DNA from: Ruegeria arenilitoris
GTDB taxonomy: Bacteria; Pseudomonadota; Alphaproteobacteria; Rhodobacterales; Rhodobacteraceae
Assembly: GCF_013030265.1 (NCBI RefSeq)
Contig: NZ_WPZQ01000002.1
Coordinates: forward strand, 310,001-374,000
Direction of reading: 5' to 3'
DNA length: 64,000 nt
Shown here: one piece after another, positions 26,488 to 35,867 of the stretch
Layout of the letters: each line of letters begins with the position of its first letter
Numbering within the stretch: the stretch's first letter is position 1
Notes under the pieces: model-generated
The model's input: the letters and a program-made list of their open reading frames with translations, nothing else
What the model was told of the DNA's origin: nothing
Database searches by the model: none
Made by a program: the position numbers and the translations under genes

Positions 26488-26626
26488 TTGCCCTGTTCTC
26501 CGCCTGTTTGGGATCGCGTTACAGCATAGGCGGAGGAAAGATGTGGGTAAATTAGACCATTGTCATTGTTTTCCGGTAGCTGCTTCTTCTATTTAGGGGC
26601 CAATCACCAAACAAAGGGGGCAGCGC

Positions 26627-28021
26627 ATGACGACAGGCACTGATGAGGTCAGACCCGATCAGTCCCGGGACGACGACGCCTATGCGCTGGATCGGCGGAC
26701 CGTTGCGGCGATCCTTTATGCGGTTGATGTTGATGATCGTATGAAGCTGATCGAGCTGATGGAACCGCTGCACGCGGCTGACATCGCTGACCTTCTGGAA
26801 CAGATCAATCCTTATGATCGTGCACGCCTGATCCGATTGTATGACAAAGAGTTCGACGGCGATATCCTGTCGGAACTCGATGAAGCGCTACGGGAAGAGG
26901 TGATTGGCGTCCTGAAGCCAGACGTGCTGGCCGAAGCTGTGCGCGACATGGAAAGTGACGATGTCGTCGACTTGCTCGAAGACCTCGAAGAGCCACAGCA
27001 GGAGACGATTCTTGATGCGCTTGAGGATTCCGAGCGTATCGCCGCCGAACAGGCACTGTCCTATCCAGAGAACTCCGCTGGTCGTCTTATGCAGCGCGAG
27101 GTTGTCATGTCACCCGAGCATTGGACAGTGGGACAGGCGATTGACTTCATGCGGGCCAATGATGATCTGCCCGAGCAATTCTATCACGTCATTCTTGTTG
27201 ATCCGCGGTTGAAACCCGTTGCGCAGGTTACCCTTGGCAAGCTTATGGCTGCCCGGCGCGAAGTTCCGCTTCACGACATTGCCGAAGAAGAGTTTCACAT
27301 CATCCCGGTCGATCAGGATGAAGAGGATGTGGCCTATGCCTTCAATCAGTACCACCTGATTTCAGCCCCGGTGGTCGATGGCGATGGCCGGCTTGTGGGT
27401 GTGATCACCATTGATGACGCCATGGTCGTTCTGGACGAGGAATACGAAGAGGACATGCTGCGTCTTGCCGGTGTCAGCGATGAAAGCTCATTGTCCGATA
27501 GTGTTGCGGCAACCAGTAAGCGGCGTTTGCCCTGGCTGGCGGTGAACCTGTGCACGGCGATCTGTGGATCACTGGTGATTTCGCAGTTCGAAGGAGCCAT
27601 CGATCAGCTGGTGGCGCTGGCCATTCTGATGCCGATCGTGGCCTCGATGGGTGGGAATGCTGGTACTCAATCCCTGACGGTTGCTGTTCGGGCGCTGGCG
27701 ACACGCGACCTGACCGGTTCGAACGTTGGGCGCGTTATCCGGCGAGAGCTGTTGGTCGGTATGCTGAACGGGCTGTGTTTTGCGGTGGTGTTGGGCACCG
27801 TGGGTATGATGTGGTTTGACTCTCCGTGGCTGGGTGTCGTGATCGGATCGGCGCTGGTCGTGAATATGATCATCGCAGGCTTTGCAGGTACGGTAGTACC
27901 GGTGGTGCTGGACCGTATGGGTGTTGACCCGGCGCTGGCATCAGGAACCTTTGTGACAACTACAACGGATGTCATGGGTTTCTTCATATTCCTAGGGCTC
28001 GCCAGCGTGGTGCTATTGTGA
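26627..28021 (+). CDS. mgtE: Magnesium transporter MgtE
   Basis: 464 residues. Cytosolic N domain (about 20-140) with helical repeats, CBS pair (about 140-265, with QYHLISAPVVDGDGRLVGVITIDDAM), and a five-helix pore domain (about 295-464) with GGNAGTQSLTVAVRALA, the selectivity region. Mg2+ channel gated by intracellular Mg2+. The stop overlaps the next start by 4 nt (GTGA). Confidence 0.96.
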   Translation: MTTGTDEVRPDQSRDDDAYALDRRTVAAILYAVDVDDRMKLIELMEPLHAADIADLLEQINPYDRARLIRLYDKEFDGDILSELDEALREEVIGVLKPDVLAEAVRDMESDDVVDLLEDLEEPQQETILDALEDSERIAAEQALSYPENSAGRLMQREVVMSPEHWTVGQAIDFMRANDDLPEQFYHVILVDPRLKPVAQVTLGKLMAARREVPLHDIAEEEFHIIPVDQDEEDVAYAFNQYHLISAPVVDGDGRLVGVITIDDAMVVLDEEYEEDMLRLAGVSDESSLSDSVAATSKRRLPWLAVNLCTAICGSLVISQFEGAIDQLVALAILMPIVASMGGNAGTQSLTVAVRALATRDLTGSNVGRVIRRELLVGMLNGLCFAVVLGTVGMMWFDSPWLGVVIGSALVVNMIIAGFAGTVVPVVLDRMGVDPALASGTFVTTTTDVMGFFIFLGLASVVLL

Positions 28022-28584
28022 CCGAAACAACTGATCTGACTGAAATAAAGGCCGCTGCACGCAAGGCGGCATTTGCGCGTCGTAAGGCTGCCTTTGACAG
28101 CCGCCAGCCGGGCGTGGCTGGGCGCCTGTCCGAGGTTCTTGCCGGTCACCGTGGTGTTCCAATGTCGGGCTACATGCCCATCCGCACCGAGATTGACCCC
28201 CTGCCAGCGATGGCCGAGGCCGCTGCTTACGGCCCGGTCGGCGTGCCTGTCATACAGGCGGCAGGGCAGGCGTTGCGCTTTTCCCGCTGGACACCCGAGG
28301 GAGCGTTAAAAGACGGCCCCTTCGGCGCTATGGTGCCTGAAATTGATGATTATTTCGATCCCGAGATTTTGGTCGTTCCACTCGTCGCCTTTGATACGAA
28401 AGGTGGCCGGCTGGGATATGGTGGCGGGTTTTATGACCGGACTCTGGAAGGGCTGCGCGCCAAACGCCCGACGCTGGCCATCGGTTTCGCCTTTGACGCG
28501 CAGGAAGCCGAAGATCTGCCGCTTGAACCGACAGATCAGCCGCTGGACATGGTCATCACGGAAAGCCGAGTTCTGACTTTCTGA
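28018..28584 (+). CDS. 5-formyltetrahydrofolate cyclo-ligase
   Basis: 188 residues, GTG start overlapping the mgtE stop. ATP-dependent conversion of 5-formyl-THF to 5,10-methenyl-THF. The ATP/folate motif GRLGYGGGFYDRTL and the DPEILVVPLVAFD strand are present. Translational coupling to mgtE fits its ATP-Mg need, but that link is speculative. Confidence 0.93.
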   Translation: MTETTDLTEIKAAARKAAFARRKAAFDSRQPGVAGRLSEVLAGHRGVPMSGYMPIRTEIDPLPAMAEAAAYGPVGVPVIQAAGQALRFSRWTPEGALKDGPFGAMVPEIDDYFDPEILVVPLVAFDTKGGRLGYGGGFYDRTLEGLRAKRPTLAIGFAFDAQEAEDLPLEPTDQPLDMVITESRVLTF

Positions 28585-28587
28585 GAT

Positions 28588-28818
28588 CTATTTTTCGAAG
28601 TGGCTGCGCAGATAGTCCCAAGCATCCACTTCGGTACCATCCTTCAGGATGCAAACGCCGTATTCGCTGCCATCGGTATTCTTGCGGATTTGATACTCGC
28701 CCTCGTTCTCGATACAGAATGTGGCGGCCGGATTTGCCATTGTGGTTCTGGTGGTGGCTTGCGCCAGCGCACTTGTGGCTGTGAGTGCTGCAAGGGTCGC
28801 GATCGCAATCGGTTTCAT
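28588..28818 (-). CDS. DUF333 domain-containing secreted protein
   Basis: 76 residues from ATG at 28818 behind AAGGAG. Signal peptide MKPIAIATLAALTATSALA; mature part is the DUF333 core (NPAATFCIENEGEYQIRKN, then EYGVCILKDGTEVDAWDYLR) with two cysteines likely in a disulfide. Homologues are annotated as hemolysins or YoaF-like; no lytic function is shown. Convergent with the cyclo-ligase gene (3 bp between stops). Confidence 0.88.
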   Translation of the reverse strand: MKPIAIATLAALTATSALAQATTRTTMANPAATFCIENEGEYQIRKNTDGSEYGVCILKDGTEVDAWDYLRSHFEK

Positions 28819-28951
28819 CAAATTCTCCTTCGATATCAATTTCTATGAAACAGATTGGTGTATTTGCATGTGAATGCAAGCCCGTAGGACGGCGCGTAAT
28901 TGGCACGGTTCCGCCTTGTTATTGCCGCCTCCAGCCCCTAGGACGCCTTTT

Positions 28952-29764
28952 ATGAGGATTTTGTTTCTGGGTGATGTGATGGGGCGCGCCGGTCGCGCTG
29001 CCATCCAGCAGCATCTGCCGCGTCTGCGTGACGAATGGCGGTTGGATTTCGTGGTAGTGAACGGCGAGAATGCCTCGAACGGAATGGGGCTGACCGGGGA
29101 TCACGCCAAACTGCTTCTGGATTCCGGTGCAGATTGCGTGACGCTGGGCGATCATGCGTTCGACCAGAAAGATATGCTGCAATTCATCGAGAAAGAGTCG
29201 CGCATCATCCGGCCGGTGAACTTTGCCAAAGGGGCGCCGGGGCGGGGGCATCGTCTTTTTACCGCGCCTGGCGGCCGCAAAGTGCTCGTGGTTCAGGTTC
29301 TTGGGCAGGTTTTCATGAAACGGCCATTTGACGATCCGTTCTCGGCGATTGAACCAATCCTGAAATCTCACCCTCGAGGAGGGCAGGCGCAGGCTATCAT
29401 CGTGGATATGCATTGCGAGGCCACGTCGGAAAAAATGGCGATGGGCCACTATTGCGACAAGCGCGCCAGTCTCGTGGTGGGTACACATACCCATGTGCCG
29501 ACGGCTGATGCTCAGATTCTACCGGGGGGTACGGCTTACCTGACCGACGCAGGAATGTGCGGCGACTACGATTCCGTCATCGGTATGGACAAGCAGGAGC
29601 CCATGCGCCGCTTCATCACCGGTATGCCCAAGGCGCGATTTACACCCGCGAATGGCGAGGCCACATTAAGCGGTGTGTTTGTGGAAACCGATGATCGCGA
29701 TGGTCAGGCCAAGTCAGTGCGCATGGTGCGGGTCGGTGGGCGTCTGGAACAAGCAGGTCCTTAG
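28952..29764 (+). CDS. YmdB-like metallophosphoesterase (TIGR00282)
   Basis: 270 residues from ATG at 28952 (MRILFLGDVMGRAGR). Metal motifs: GDVMGRAGR, VNGENAS, LGDHAFDQKD, DMHCEATSEK, and HTHVPTADA. Homologues are 2',3'-cyclic nucleotide phosphodiesterases involved in signalling. Upstream frame extension to about 28874 is not supported by a ribosome binding site. Confidence 0.92.
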   Translation: MRILFLGDVMGRAGRAAIQQHLPRLRDEWRLDFVVVNGENASNGMGLTGDHAKLLLDSGADCVTLGDHAFDQKDMLQFIEKESRIIRPVNFAKGAPGRGHRLFTAPGGRKVLVVQVLGQVFMKRPFDDPFSAIEPILKSHPRGGQAQAIIVDMHCEATSEKMAMGHYCDKRASLVVGTHTHVPTADAQILPGGTAYLTDAGMCGDYDSVIGMDKQEPMRRFITGMPKARFTPANGEATLSGVFVETDDRDGQAKSVRMVRVGGRLEQAGP

Positions 29765-29855
29765 GTAACACGTCAGGCTTGCCCTGCAGCGTTCTATGCG
29801 TGAAACTGCCCACTAGGCGCTTTTGCCAGACCAGGGTTCGGACAGAATACCACGA

Positions 29856-31634
29856 ATGCAATTCCTTCAACTGACAGATACAGGCAGTGCAATTCTCGCA
29901 CTGGTGGTTGTTGCGGGCATGTTCATCATGTTCCTGCGCGAAGTTTACCCGACCGAGGTTGTAGCCATTGGCGGTGTCGCCCTGATGCTGGTCACCGGTA
30001 TCCTGCCTTATCAAAGCGCATTGGCGGTGCTGTCAAACCCGGCGCCTTGGACGATTGCAGCAATGTTCATCATCATGGGCGCGCTGGTTCGCACTGGGGC
30101 ATTGGATGCGTTTACGTCGACGGCGCAGAAACAGGCGCAGGTCAATCCCAAGATCGCAATCGCGACCCTCATGGCATTTGTGGTTTTCGCCTCAGCCGTC
30201 GTGTCGAATACACCCGTCGTTGTTGTAATGATCCCTGTCTTCGTGCAGATCGCGCGAACGCTGAATGTCCCGGCTTCGAAACTGCTGATCCCGCTGAGTT
30301 ATGCGGCCATACTGGGTGGAACTCTGACCCTGATCGGGACATCCACCAACCTGCTTGTCGACGGTGTCGCACGTGCGCAGGGACTACCTGCCTTCACCAT
30401 CTTCGAAGTCACACCTCTTGGCATCGCGCTGGTGATTTACGGCATGTTCTATCTGCGGTTCATCGCACCGCGTCTGTTGCCGGATCGCGATAGCATGGCC
30501 AGCATGCTCAGCGACCGATCAAAGATGAAGTTCTTTACCGAAGCCGTTGTGCCGCCAGACAGTAATCTGATCGATCGCGAAGTCACAGGCGTGCGTTTGT
30601 TCAAGCGCCCGGGTGTTCGTCTGATCGACGTTATCAGGGGTGACGACTCGCTGCGCCGGAACTTGAAGGGCGTTACCCTGAAGGTTGGCGACCGGGTCGT
30701 TTTGCGTACTGAGATGACAGAATTGCTAAGCCTTCAGCGCAATCCCGAACTCAAGCGGGTTGATCAGGTTTCTGCTGTGGAAACCAAGACGGTCGAAGTT
30801 CTTATTACGCCGGGTTGTCGCATGGTGGGGCGTACACTGGGTGCACTACGCCTGCGTCGACGGTATGGTGTATACGTACTTGCAGTCCATCGCCGGAACC
30901 AGAATATCGGTCGCCAGCTGGACGATTTGGTTGTCCGCGTTGGTGATACGTTGCTGTTAGAGGGCGCGCCCGCCGATATCCAGAAACTGGCTGCCGATAT
31001 GGACATGGTGGATGTTTCTCAGCCATCAGCGCGTGCTTTCCGTCGAAGCCATGCCCCGATCGCTATCGGATCACTGGCGGGCATCGTCGTGCTTGCCGCG
31101 CTTGGTGTTGCACCGATCCTTCTGTTGTCGATACTCGCGGTCGCTGTTGTCCTGCTGACCCGCTGTATTGACGCTGATGAGGCTTTTTCCTTTGTCGAAG
31201 GTCGCCTGCTGGCGCTGATCTTTGCAATGTTGGCTATCGGCGCTGCACTGGATCATTCCGGAGCGGTGTCGTTGATTGTCGAAGCTGTTGCCCCGAGTCT
31301 GAGTATGCTCCCACCGTTCCTGATTGTTTGGGCTGTGTATCTGCTCACATCGGTGCTGACAGAGATGGTTTCGAACAACGCGGTTGCGGTTGTGGTGACG
31401 CCGATCGCCATCGGCCTCGCGCAGGCGGTCGGAATCGATCCGCGTCCGTTGGTTGTGGCGGTCATGGTGGCGGCCTCCGCGTCTTTTGCCACGCCGATCG
31501 GATACCAGACGAACATGATGGTCTATGGCCCCGGCGGATACCGGTTCCTGGATTTCATGAAGGTTGGTATCCCACTTAACCTGACCTGCGGTCTGTTGGC
31601 CTCGCTCTTAATTCCATTGATTTGGCCGCTCTGA
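29856..31634 (+). CDS. SLC13-family permease with two RCK_C (TrkA-C) domains
   Basis: 592 residues from ATG at 29856 (MQFLQLTDTGSAILALVVVAG). Two transmembrane blocks (about residues 5-200 and 395-590) flank two cytosolic RCK_C domains (about 215-385). Family motifs: SNTPVVVVMIPV, LIGTSTNLLVDG, VSNNAVAVVVTPIAIG, and ASFATPIGYQTNMMVYGPGGYRF. Predicted Na+-coupled anion (dicarboxylate or sulfate) transporter with ligand-gated regulation. A homologue lies at 35868-37640. Confidence 0.88.
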   Translation: MQFLQLTDTGSAILALVVVAGMFIMFLREVYPTEVVAIGGVALMLVTGILPYQSALAVLSNPAPWTIAAMFIIMGALVRTGALDAFTSTAQKQAQVNPKIAIATLMAFVVFASAVVSNTPVVVVMIPVFVQIARTLNVPASKLLIPLSYAAILGGTLTLIGTSTNLLVDGVARAQGLPAFTIFEVTPLGIALVIYGMFYLRFIAPRLLPDRDSMASMLSDRSKMKFFTEAVVPPDSNLIDREVTGVRLFKRPGVRLIDVIRGDDSLRRNLKGVTLKVGDRVVLRTEMTELLSLQRNPELKRVDQVSAVETKTVEVLITPGCRMVGRTLGALRLRRRYGVYVLAVHRRNQNIGRQLDDLVVRVGDTLLLEGAPADIQKLAADMDMVDVSQPSARAFRRSHAPIAIGSLAGIVVLAALGVAPILLLSILAVAVVLLTRCIDADEAFSFVEGRLLALIFAMLAIGAALDHSGAVSLIVEAVAPSLSMLPPFLIVWAVYLLTSVLTEMVSNNAVAVVVTPIAIGLAQAVGIDPRPLVVAVMVAASASFATPIGYQTNMMVYGPGGYRFLDFMKVGIPLNLTCGLLASLLIPLIWPL

Positions 31635-31731
31635 AACCGGCGTGGAATCGCCGAGACTGGTTTAACAGCCTTGTAAACCAAAGCGATTACACGATCTTTT
31701 AGAGTAGAGAATTTCAGAAGGGGATTGAGAT

Positions 31732-32472
31732 ATGCCCAAGACCGGACGGGCCGTTCTGGCCAGCACAGCGATTTGGGCCACTTTGTGTGGGGCTGGTATC
31801 GCTGGAACAATTCAGGGTTCGGCAACCTATCGTGAGAAGATTGCGGTTCCACCCGATGCAACCCTTTATGTTGAACTTCAGGATGTATCCAAGGCCGATG
31901 CACCCGCCGAGATACTGGCGGCTCAGCGCTATGCACTGACCGGTGTGCCTGCGGATTTTGAGCTGACTTATGATGATGCACTGATCAAGGACAATATGCG
32001 CTATGTGGTTCGTGGATCGATTTATCAGGGTAAGAAACTGATATTCACTACGGATACCGCCTATCCGGTTCTGACAGACGGGGCAGGCGATTCCGCTGAT
32101 CTGGTTTTGGTAAAAGTACAACCTCAAGGGGTTGCTATGCTCGAAAACACCACATGGAATGCGGCTGTCTTGCAGGGCGCAGCACTGAATACTGACAAAC
32201 GTCCTGAAATATCGTTTGCGGCGGGTGGCGCGTTTTCGGGGACCAGCGGTTGCAATCGCTTCAACGGTCAGGCCGAGATCTCGGGTAGCAGTATCGACTT
32301 TCCTGAGAACATGGCCGCGACCCTGATGGCTTGCCCGCCTCCGCTTGATGAGGTTGAACGGCAATTCCTCAAGGCGCTGCAAAGCACAACAACATATGCG
32401 TTGAAGGGGGAAAGGCTCGCTTTCCTGAATGCAGCGGGTGAACCTGTGGTTCAGTTCACCCTCTCTCAGTAG
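31732..32472 (+). CDS. YbaY-META domain protein, exported
   Basis: 246 residues. N-terminal hydrophobic export segment to about residue 24 without a clear lipobox; a YbaY-like beta domain at about 25-130 (TYREKIAVPPDATLYVELQDVS) and a META/HslJ domain at about 135-246 with TSGCNRFNGQAEI and MACPPPLDEVE. Periplasmic; META proteins are associated with stress and motility, but the role here is unknown. Convergent with the FAD dehydrogenase gene (12 bp). Confidence 0.85.
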   Translation: MPKTGRAVLASTAIWATLCGAGIAGTIQGSATYREKIAVPPDATLYVELQDVSKADAPAEILAAQRYALTGVPADFELTYDDALIKDNMRYVVRGSIYQGKKLIFTTDTAYPVLTDGAGDSADLVLVKVQPQGVAMLENTTWNAAVLQGAALNTDKRPEISFAAGGAFSGTSGCNRFNGQAEISGSSIDFPENMAATLMACPPPLDEVERQFLKALQSTTTYALKGERLAFLNAAGEPVVQFTLSQ

Positions 32473-32484
32473 AACGGCAATTGG

Positions 32485-34146
32485 TCACGCGACCGCGCGT
32501 GACCGACCAGCATTCCGACCCGAGAAGATACAGCCACCAAGGAAGGTTCCTTCAAGCGCATTATATCCGTGGTAGCCGCCGCCGCCAAAGCCGGCGACCT
32601 CACCTGCAGCAAACAGGCCCGGCACGACCTGTCCGTCGGCACCGACCATCTGGCTGTCCAGGTTAGTTTGCAGCCCGCCCAGCGTCTTGCGGGTGAGTAC
32701 ATGCAGCTTTACCGCGATCAGAGGGCCATTCGCCGGGTCAAGGAACTTGTGTGGCTTTGCCGTCCGGATCAGCTTGTCCCCCCGATAGTTGCGTGCCGCA
32801 AGGATGGCCATCATCTGTGCGTCTTTCGAGAACGGATTGTCGACCTGTGAATCACGTGCCTCGATCTGAGCGCGCAGATGCGCTTCATCGATCAGTCCGC
32901 CGCCAAGGTGGTTCATGCCGCTCACCAGTTCGGTCAGCGTATTGGCAACGACAAAATCTTCGCCTTTCTCCTTGAAGGCCTCGACCGGACCAGTTGCCTT
33001 GGAGCCTGACAGGACACGCTGGCGAATGACTTCTTTCCAACTGCCCGAGGTGAAATCCGGGTTCTGTTCTGAACCCGAAAGGGCGAACTCCTTCTTGATC
33101 ACTTTCTGAGTCAGCACGAACCAGCTGTATTCATATCCGGTTTTCAGGATTTCGCGCAGTGTTCCTAGTGTGTCAAATCCCGGCAAGCAAGGCGGTTGCA
33201 GCCGGTTGCCTTCGGCATCAAACCACATCGAACTTGGGCCCGGCAAAATGCGGATGCCATGTGCGGGCCAGATTGGATCCCAGTTTCGGACGCCTTCAGT
33301 GTAGTGCCACATGCGGTCGCCGTTGATGATATGCCCGCCCGCCTTTTCGCTGATTGGGATCATCCGACCATCGACGTGAAAGGGCACACCTGCCACCATA
33401 TTCTCTGGCGGTTTGCCAAGCCGGTCCTGAGGCCAGTTCTTGCGCACCATCTCAAAGTTCCCTCCGATCCCGCCCGAGGTTACGATGACGGATGGTGCGT
33501 AGAATTCGAATTCGCCTACCTCATCCCGGTTGGTTTTGCCGCCGCGCTGCGCGATGTCATCCGCCAGAACTTCGCCCGAGATGCCTTTGGCGGATCCATT
33601 TTGCATTATGATGTGACTGACCTGATGGCGGAACTTCAAGTCGATGAGGCCGGCACTGACATGTTCACGAACGCGGCGAATGAAATGTTCCAGAACGCCC
33701 GGCCCGGTGCCCCATGTGATGTGAAATCGCGGAACCGAGTTCCCATGGCCATCGGCGTACGATCCACCACGTTCGGCCCAACCCACAACCGGGAACCAGC
33801 GCAGGCCCATTTCATGCAGCCATGGGCGCATCTCGCCGGCCGCGAACTCAACATACGCCTCAGCCCATTTGCGAGGCCACAGATCGTCCTCGCGATCAAA
33901 CTGAGCGCTGCCCATCCAGTCACGCAAAGCCAGTTCCTGACTGTCGCGAATGCCCATGCGGCGCTGTTCTGGCGTGTTGACCATGAACAAACCGCCCAAG
34001 CTCCAGAATGCCTGCCCGCCCAGGAAATGCTCGGGCTCCTGATCGACAACAATCACCTTCTTGCCGCGATCCCCAAGTTCGGCCGCTGCCGCAAGCCCTG
34101 CAAGACCACCCCCGACGACAATCGCATCTGCTGTGTTGTTGGTCAT
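32485..34146 (-). CDS. FAD-binding dehydrogenase, 3-ketosteroid-dehydrogenase-like
   Basis: 553 residues. FAD-binding dinucleotide motif VGGGLAGLAAAAELGDRG near residues 11-28; FAD-binding-2 family with a late GEVAGFGGGGYHGYNALEGTFLGG segment closing the cofactor site. Overall resembles the group near 3-ketosteroid delta-1-dehydrogenases. Substrate unknown. It follows the BASS transporter gene by 11 bp, so the transporter may bring in its substrate or precursor. Confidence 0.85.
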   Translation of the reverse strand: MTNNTADAIVVGGGLAGLAAAAELGDRGKKVIVVDQEPEHFLGGQAFWSLGGLFMVNTPEQRRMGIRDSQELALRDWMGSAQFDREDDLWPRKWAEAYVEFAAGEMRPWLHEMGLRWFPVVGWAERGGSYADGHGNSVPRFHITWGTGPGVLEHFIRRVREHVSAGLIDLKFRHQVSHIIMQNGSAKGISGEVLADDIAQRGGKTNRDEVGEFEFYAPSVIVTSGGIGGNFEMVRKNWPQDRLGKPPENMVAGVPFHVDGRMIPISEKAGGHIINGDRMWHYTEGVRNWDPIWPAHGIRILPGPSSMWFDAEGNRLQPPCLPGFDTLGTLREILKTGYEYSWFVLTQKVIKKEFALSGSEQNPDFTSGSWKEVIRQRVLSGSKATGPVEAFKEKGEDFVVANTLTELVSGMNHLGGGLIDEAHLRAQIEARDSQVDNPFSKDAQMMAILAARNYRGDKLIRTAKPHKFLDPANGPLIAVKLHVLTRKTLGGLQTNLDSQMVGADGQVVPGLFAAGEVAGFGGGGYHGYNALEGTFLGGCIFSGRNAGRSRAVA

Positions 34147-34157
34147 CGGATGTCCTT

Positions 34158-35015
34158 TCAGCGGTTACGGAACCAGACAAGAAACGGGATTGCGACGGCA
34201 TACATCGTGATCCCATAAACGGCCGATGGCAGCGCCAGAGGGCTGAAGCCACTTTCCGTACCGGTGATGAGCGCAGCCAGTGTGATACCCAGGGTCGAAT
34301 TTTGAACGCCGGTTTCGATCGAGATCGTCTTGCTTTCGTTCCACGACAGATTTGCAGCGCGCGCCAGACCAAGCCCGATCAGTAAAAGTGCTACGTTCAG
34401 TGAAATCAACCCGGCGCCCATGATCCCGAGATTGTCGACGAAAAGTTGCCAGTTTCCTGCCAGGGCAGCGACAACGATCAGGACAAACAGGACGGTTGCC
34501 AGCTTTGACAATCCCGTATCGATCCTGTTGGCAAATCCCGTGGCAAAATGGCGAAGACTAACACCGATTGCCACTGGCAGCGTGGTGATCAGGAACATCG
34601 CAATGGCAAGTCCGCTGATCGAAACCTCTGGGGCGTCTTCGCCCATAAAGTGGTTGATCGACCACGCCGCCAGCACAGGAACGGTGATGATGGACAACAG
34701 GCTGATCACGGCGGTCAGGCTGACAGACAGGGCCACGTCAGCTTTCGCAAGTTTGGACAGGATGTTGCTGGTGACGCCACCGGGACAAAAACTGAGCAGC
34801 ATAAAGCCGACCGCAATTTCCGGTGGCAATGCAAAGAGTTTGACGGTGATGAACGCCGCGACGGGTAACAGTATCACCTGGCATATCGCGCCGATGGCGA
34901 ATGGGTATCGCCGGCTTATGACGCGCCGGAAATCGGCAACCTCCAATCCGATACCCAGAGACAGCATGATTATGGCCAGCGATACGGGCAGGCCGACATT
35001 GATTAGCAGATCCAA
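34158..35015 (-). CDS. Bile acid:sodium symporter (BASS) family transporter
   Basis: 285 residues with about nine to ten helices. The start is a TTG at 35015 with GGAGGAG 7 bp upstream. Characteristic blocks: SFCPGGVTSNILSKLAKADVALSVSLTAVISLL and ETGVQNSTLGITLAALI, which form the sodium-binding crossover. BASS members move bile salts, keto acids, pantoate or other organic anions. Operon with the downstream flavoprotein. Confidence 0.9.
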   Translation of the reverse strand: MDLLINVGLPVSLAIIMLSLGIGLEVADFRRVISRRYPFAIGAICQVILLPVAAFITVKLFALPPEIAVGFMLLSFCPGGVTSNILSKLAKADVALSVSLTAVISLLSIITVPVLAAWSINHFMGEDAPEVSISGLAIAMFLITTLPVAIGVSLRHFATGFANRIDTGLSKLATVLFVLIVVAALAGNWQLFVDNLGIMGAGLISLNVALLLIGLGLARAANLSWNESKTISIETGVQNSTLGITLAALITGTESGFSPLALPSAVYGITMYAVAIPFLVWFRNR

Positions 35016-35088
35016 GAAACAACTCCTCCCAAAGCCGTTCGGACCAGCCTAAGCGAGGGAGATTGGAACAGGCAACCGCGCCGTGGGG

Positions 35089-35823
35089 TCACTCGTACCG
35101 TTGGGCAAACCGGCGCAGGATTTCGCCTGGCTGTGTCACATCAGCTGCATGACACATATCGATCAGAGATTGTGCATCTTCAGGTGGGAAATAGCCGTGG
35201 TTTTTGTAGATGTTTATGCGCTGCTCAAAGTCCCGTGCGTCGGCCTCGGGGTGAAATTGCGTCGCATATACATTCTTGCCCCAGCGGATCATCTGATACG
35301 GGCAGGGAGCGGACGATACCAGATGCACACATCCTTCGGGCAATTCCTGCACCGCTTCTTTGTGCCCGACAAAGGCTTCGAACTCGGGCAGCAGCCCTGC
35401 AGTCATGGGGTCATCGGCTGCGTCTGAGGTCAACTGGCATGTCGATGGGCCGACAGGCTCTCCGTATTGTTTCTTGCTGACCTCTCCACCCAGATGTGCC
35501 GCCAGAATGCCCAGCCCATAGCAGCATCCCATGAACGGGTGATCATGCGCCGTAATCTGAGGCATGAGGTCCATGATCGCACTTTCAATCCGCGCGTCCA
35601 TTTCAGATTTGGTGGCTGGATCATCGCTGACGCAGCCGGGACCGCCACCAACGATGACACCGGCATAGTCGGTCACCTGCAGACCCTCGGGCAGGTCCTC
35701 GCAATCCAGCCGGATGCGATGAGTGCGTTCGACGGACAGACCTGTTTTATCCAGAATGGATGCAAATTCCGCATCGGACGCATCAGCTTCGGGGCGCAGT
35801 TGGAGGATCAGAAAACGTTTCAT
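35089..35823 (-). CDS. Class I glutamine amidotransferase-like protein
   Basis: 244 residues. GATase1 nucleophile elbow GCCYG with Cys101, and catalytic His in QFHPEAD near residue 195. This stand-alone type is usually annotated GMP synthase-like; no synthetase partner lies next to it. May hydrolyse gamma-glutamyl amides or act on an unknown substrate. Same strand as, and between, the SLC13 permease and BASS genes. Confidence 0.85.
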   Translation of the reverse strand: MKRFLILQLRPEADASDAEFASILDKTGLSVERTHRIRLDCEDLPEGLQVTDYAGVIVGGGPGCVSDDPATKSEMDARIESAIMDLMPQITAHDHPFMGCCYGLGILAAHLGGEVSKKQYGEPVGPSTCQLTSDAADDPMTAGLLPEFEAFVGHKEAVQELPEGCVHLVSSAPCPYQMIRWGKNVYATQFHPEADARDFEQRINIYKNHGYFPPEDAQSLIDMCHAADVTQPGEILRRFAQRYE

Positions 35824-35867
35824 AATCTGCCCTTACCGTGGTCTTGCCCCACCATGCAAGCCGTCGC

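Noticed and set aside
26488-26626. Mg2+-sensing riboswitch before mgtE
   Set aside because: I could not find a conserved M-box or similar paired core in this 139-bp region; a covariance search would be needed to claim one.
33196-34218. Long open frame on the plus strand opposite the FAD dehydrogenase gene
   Set aside because: Antisense shadow of a well-defined flavoprotein; its product has no domain and no plausible start.
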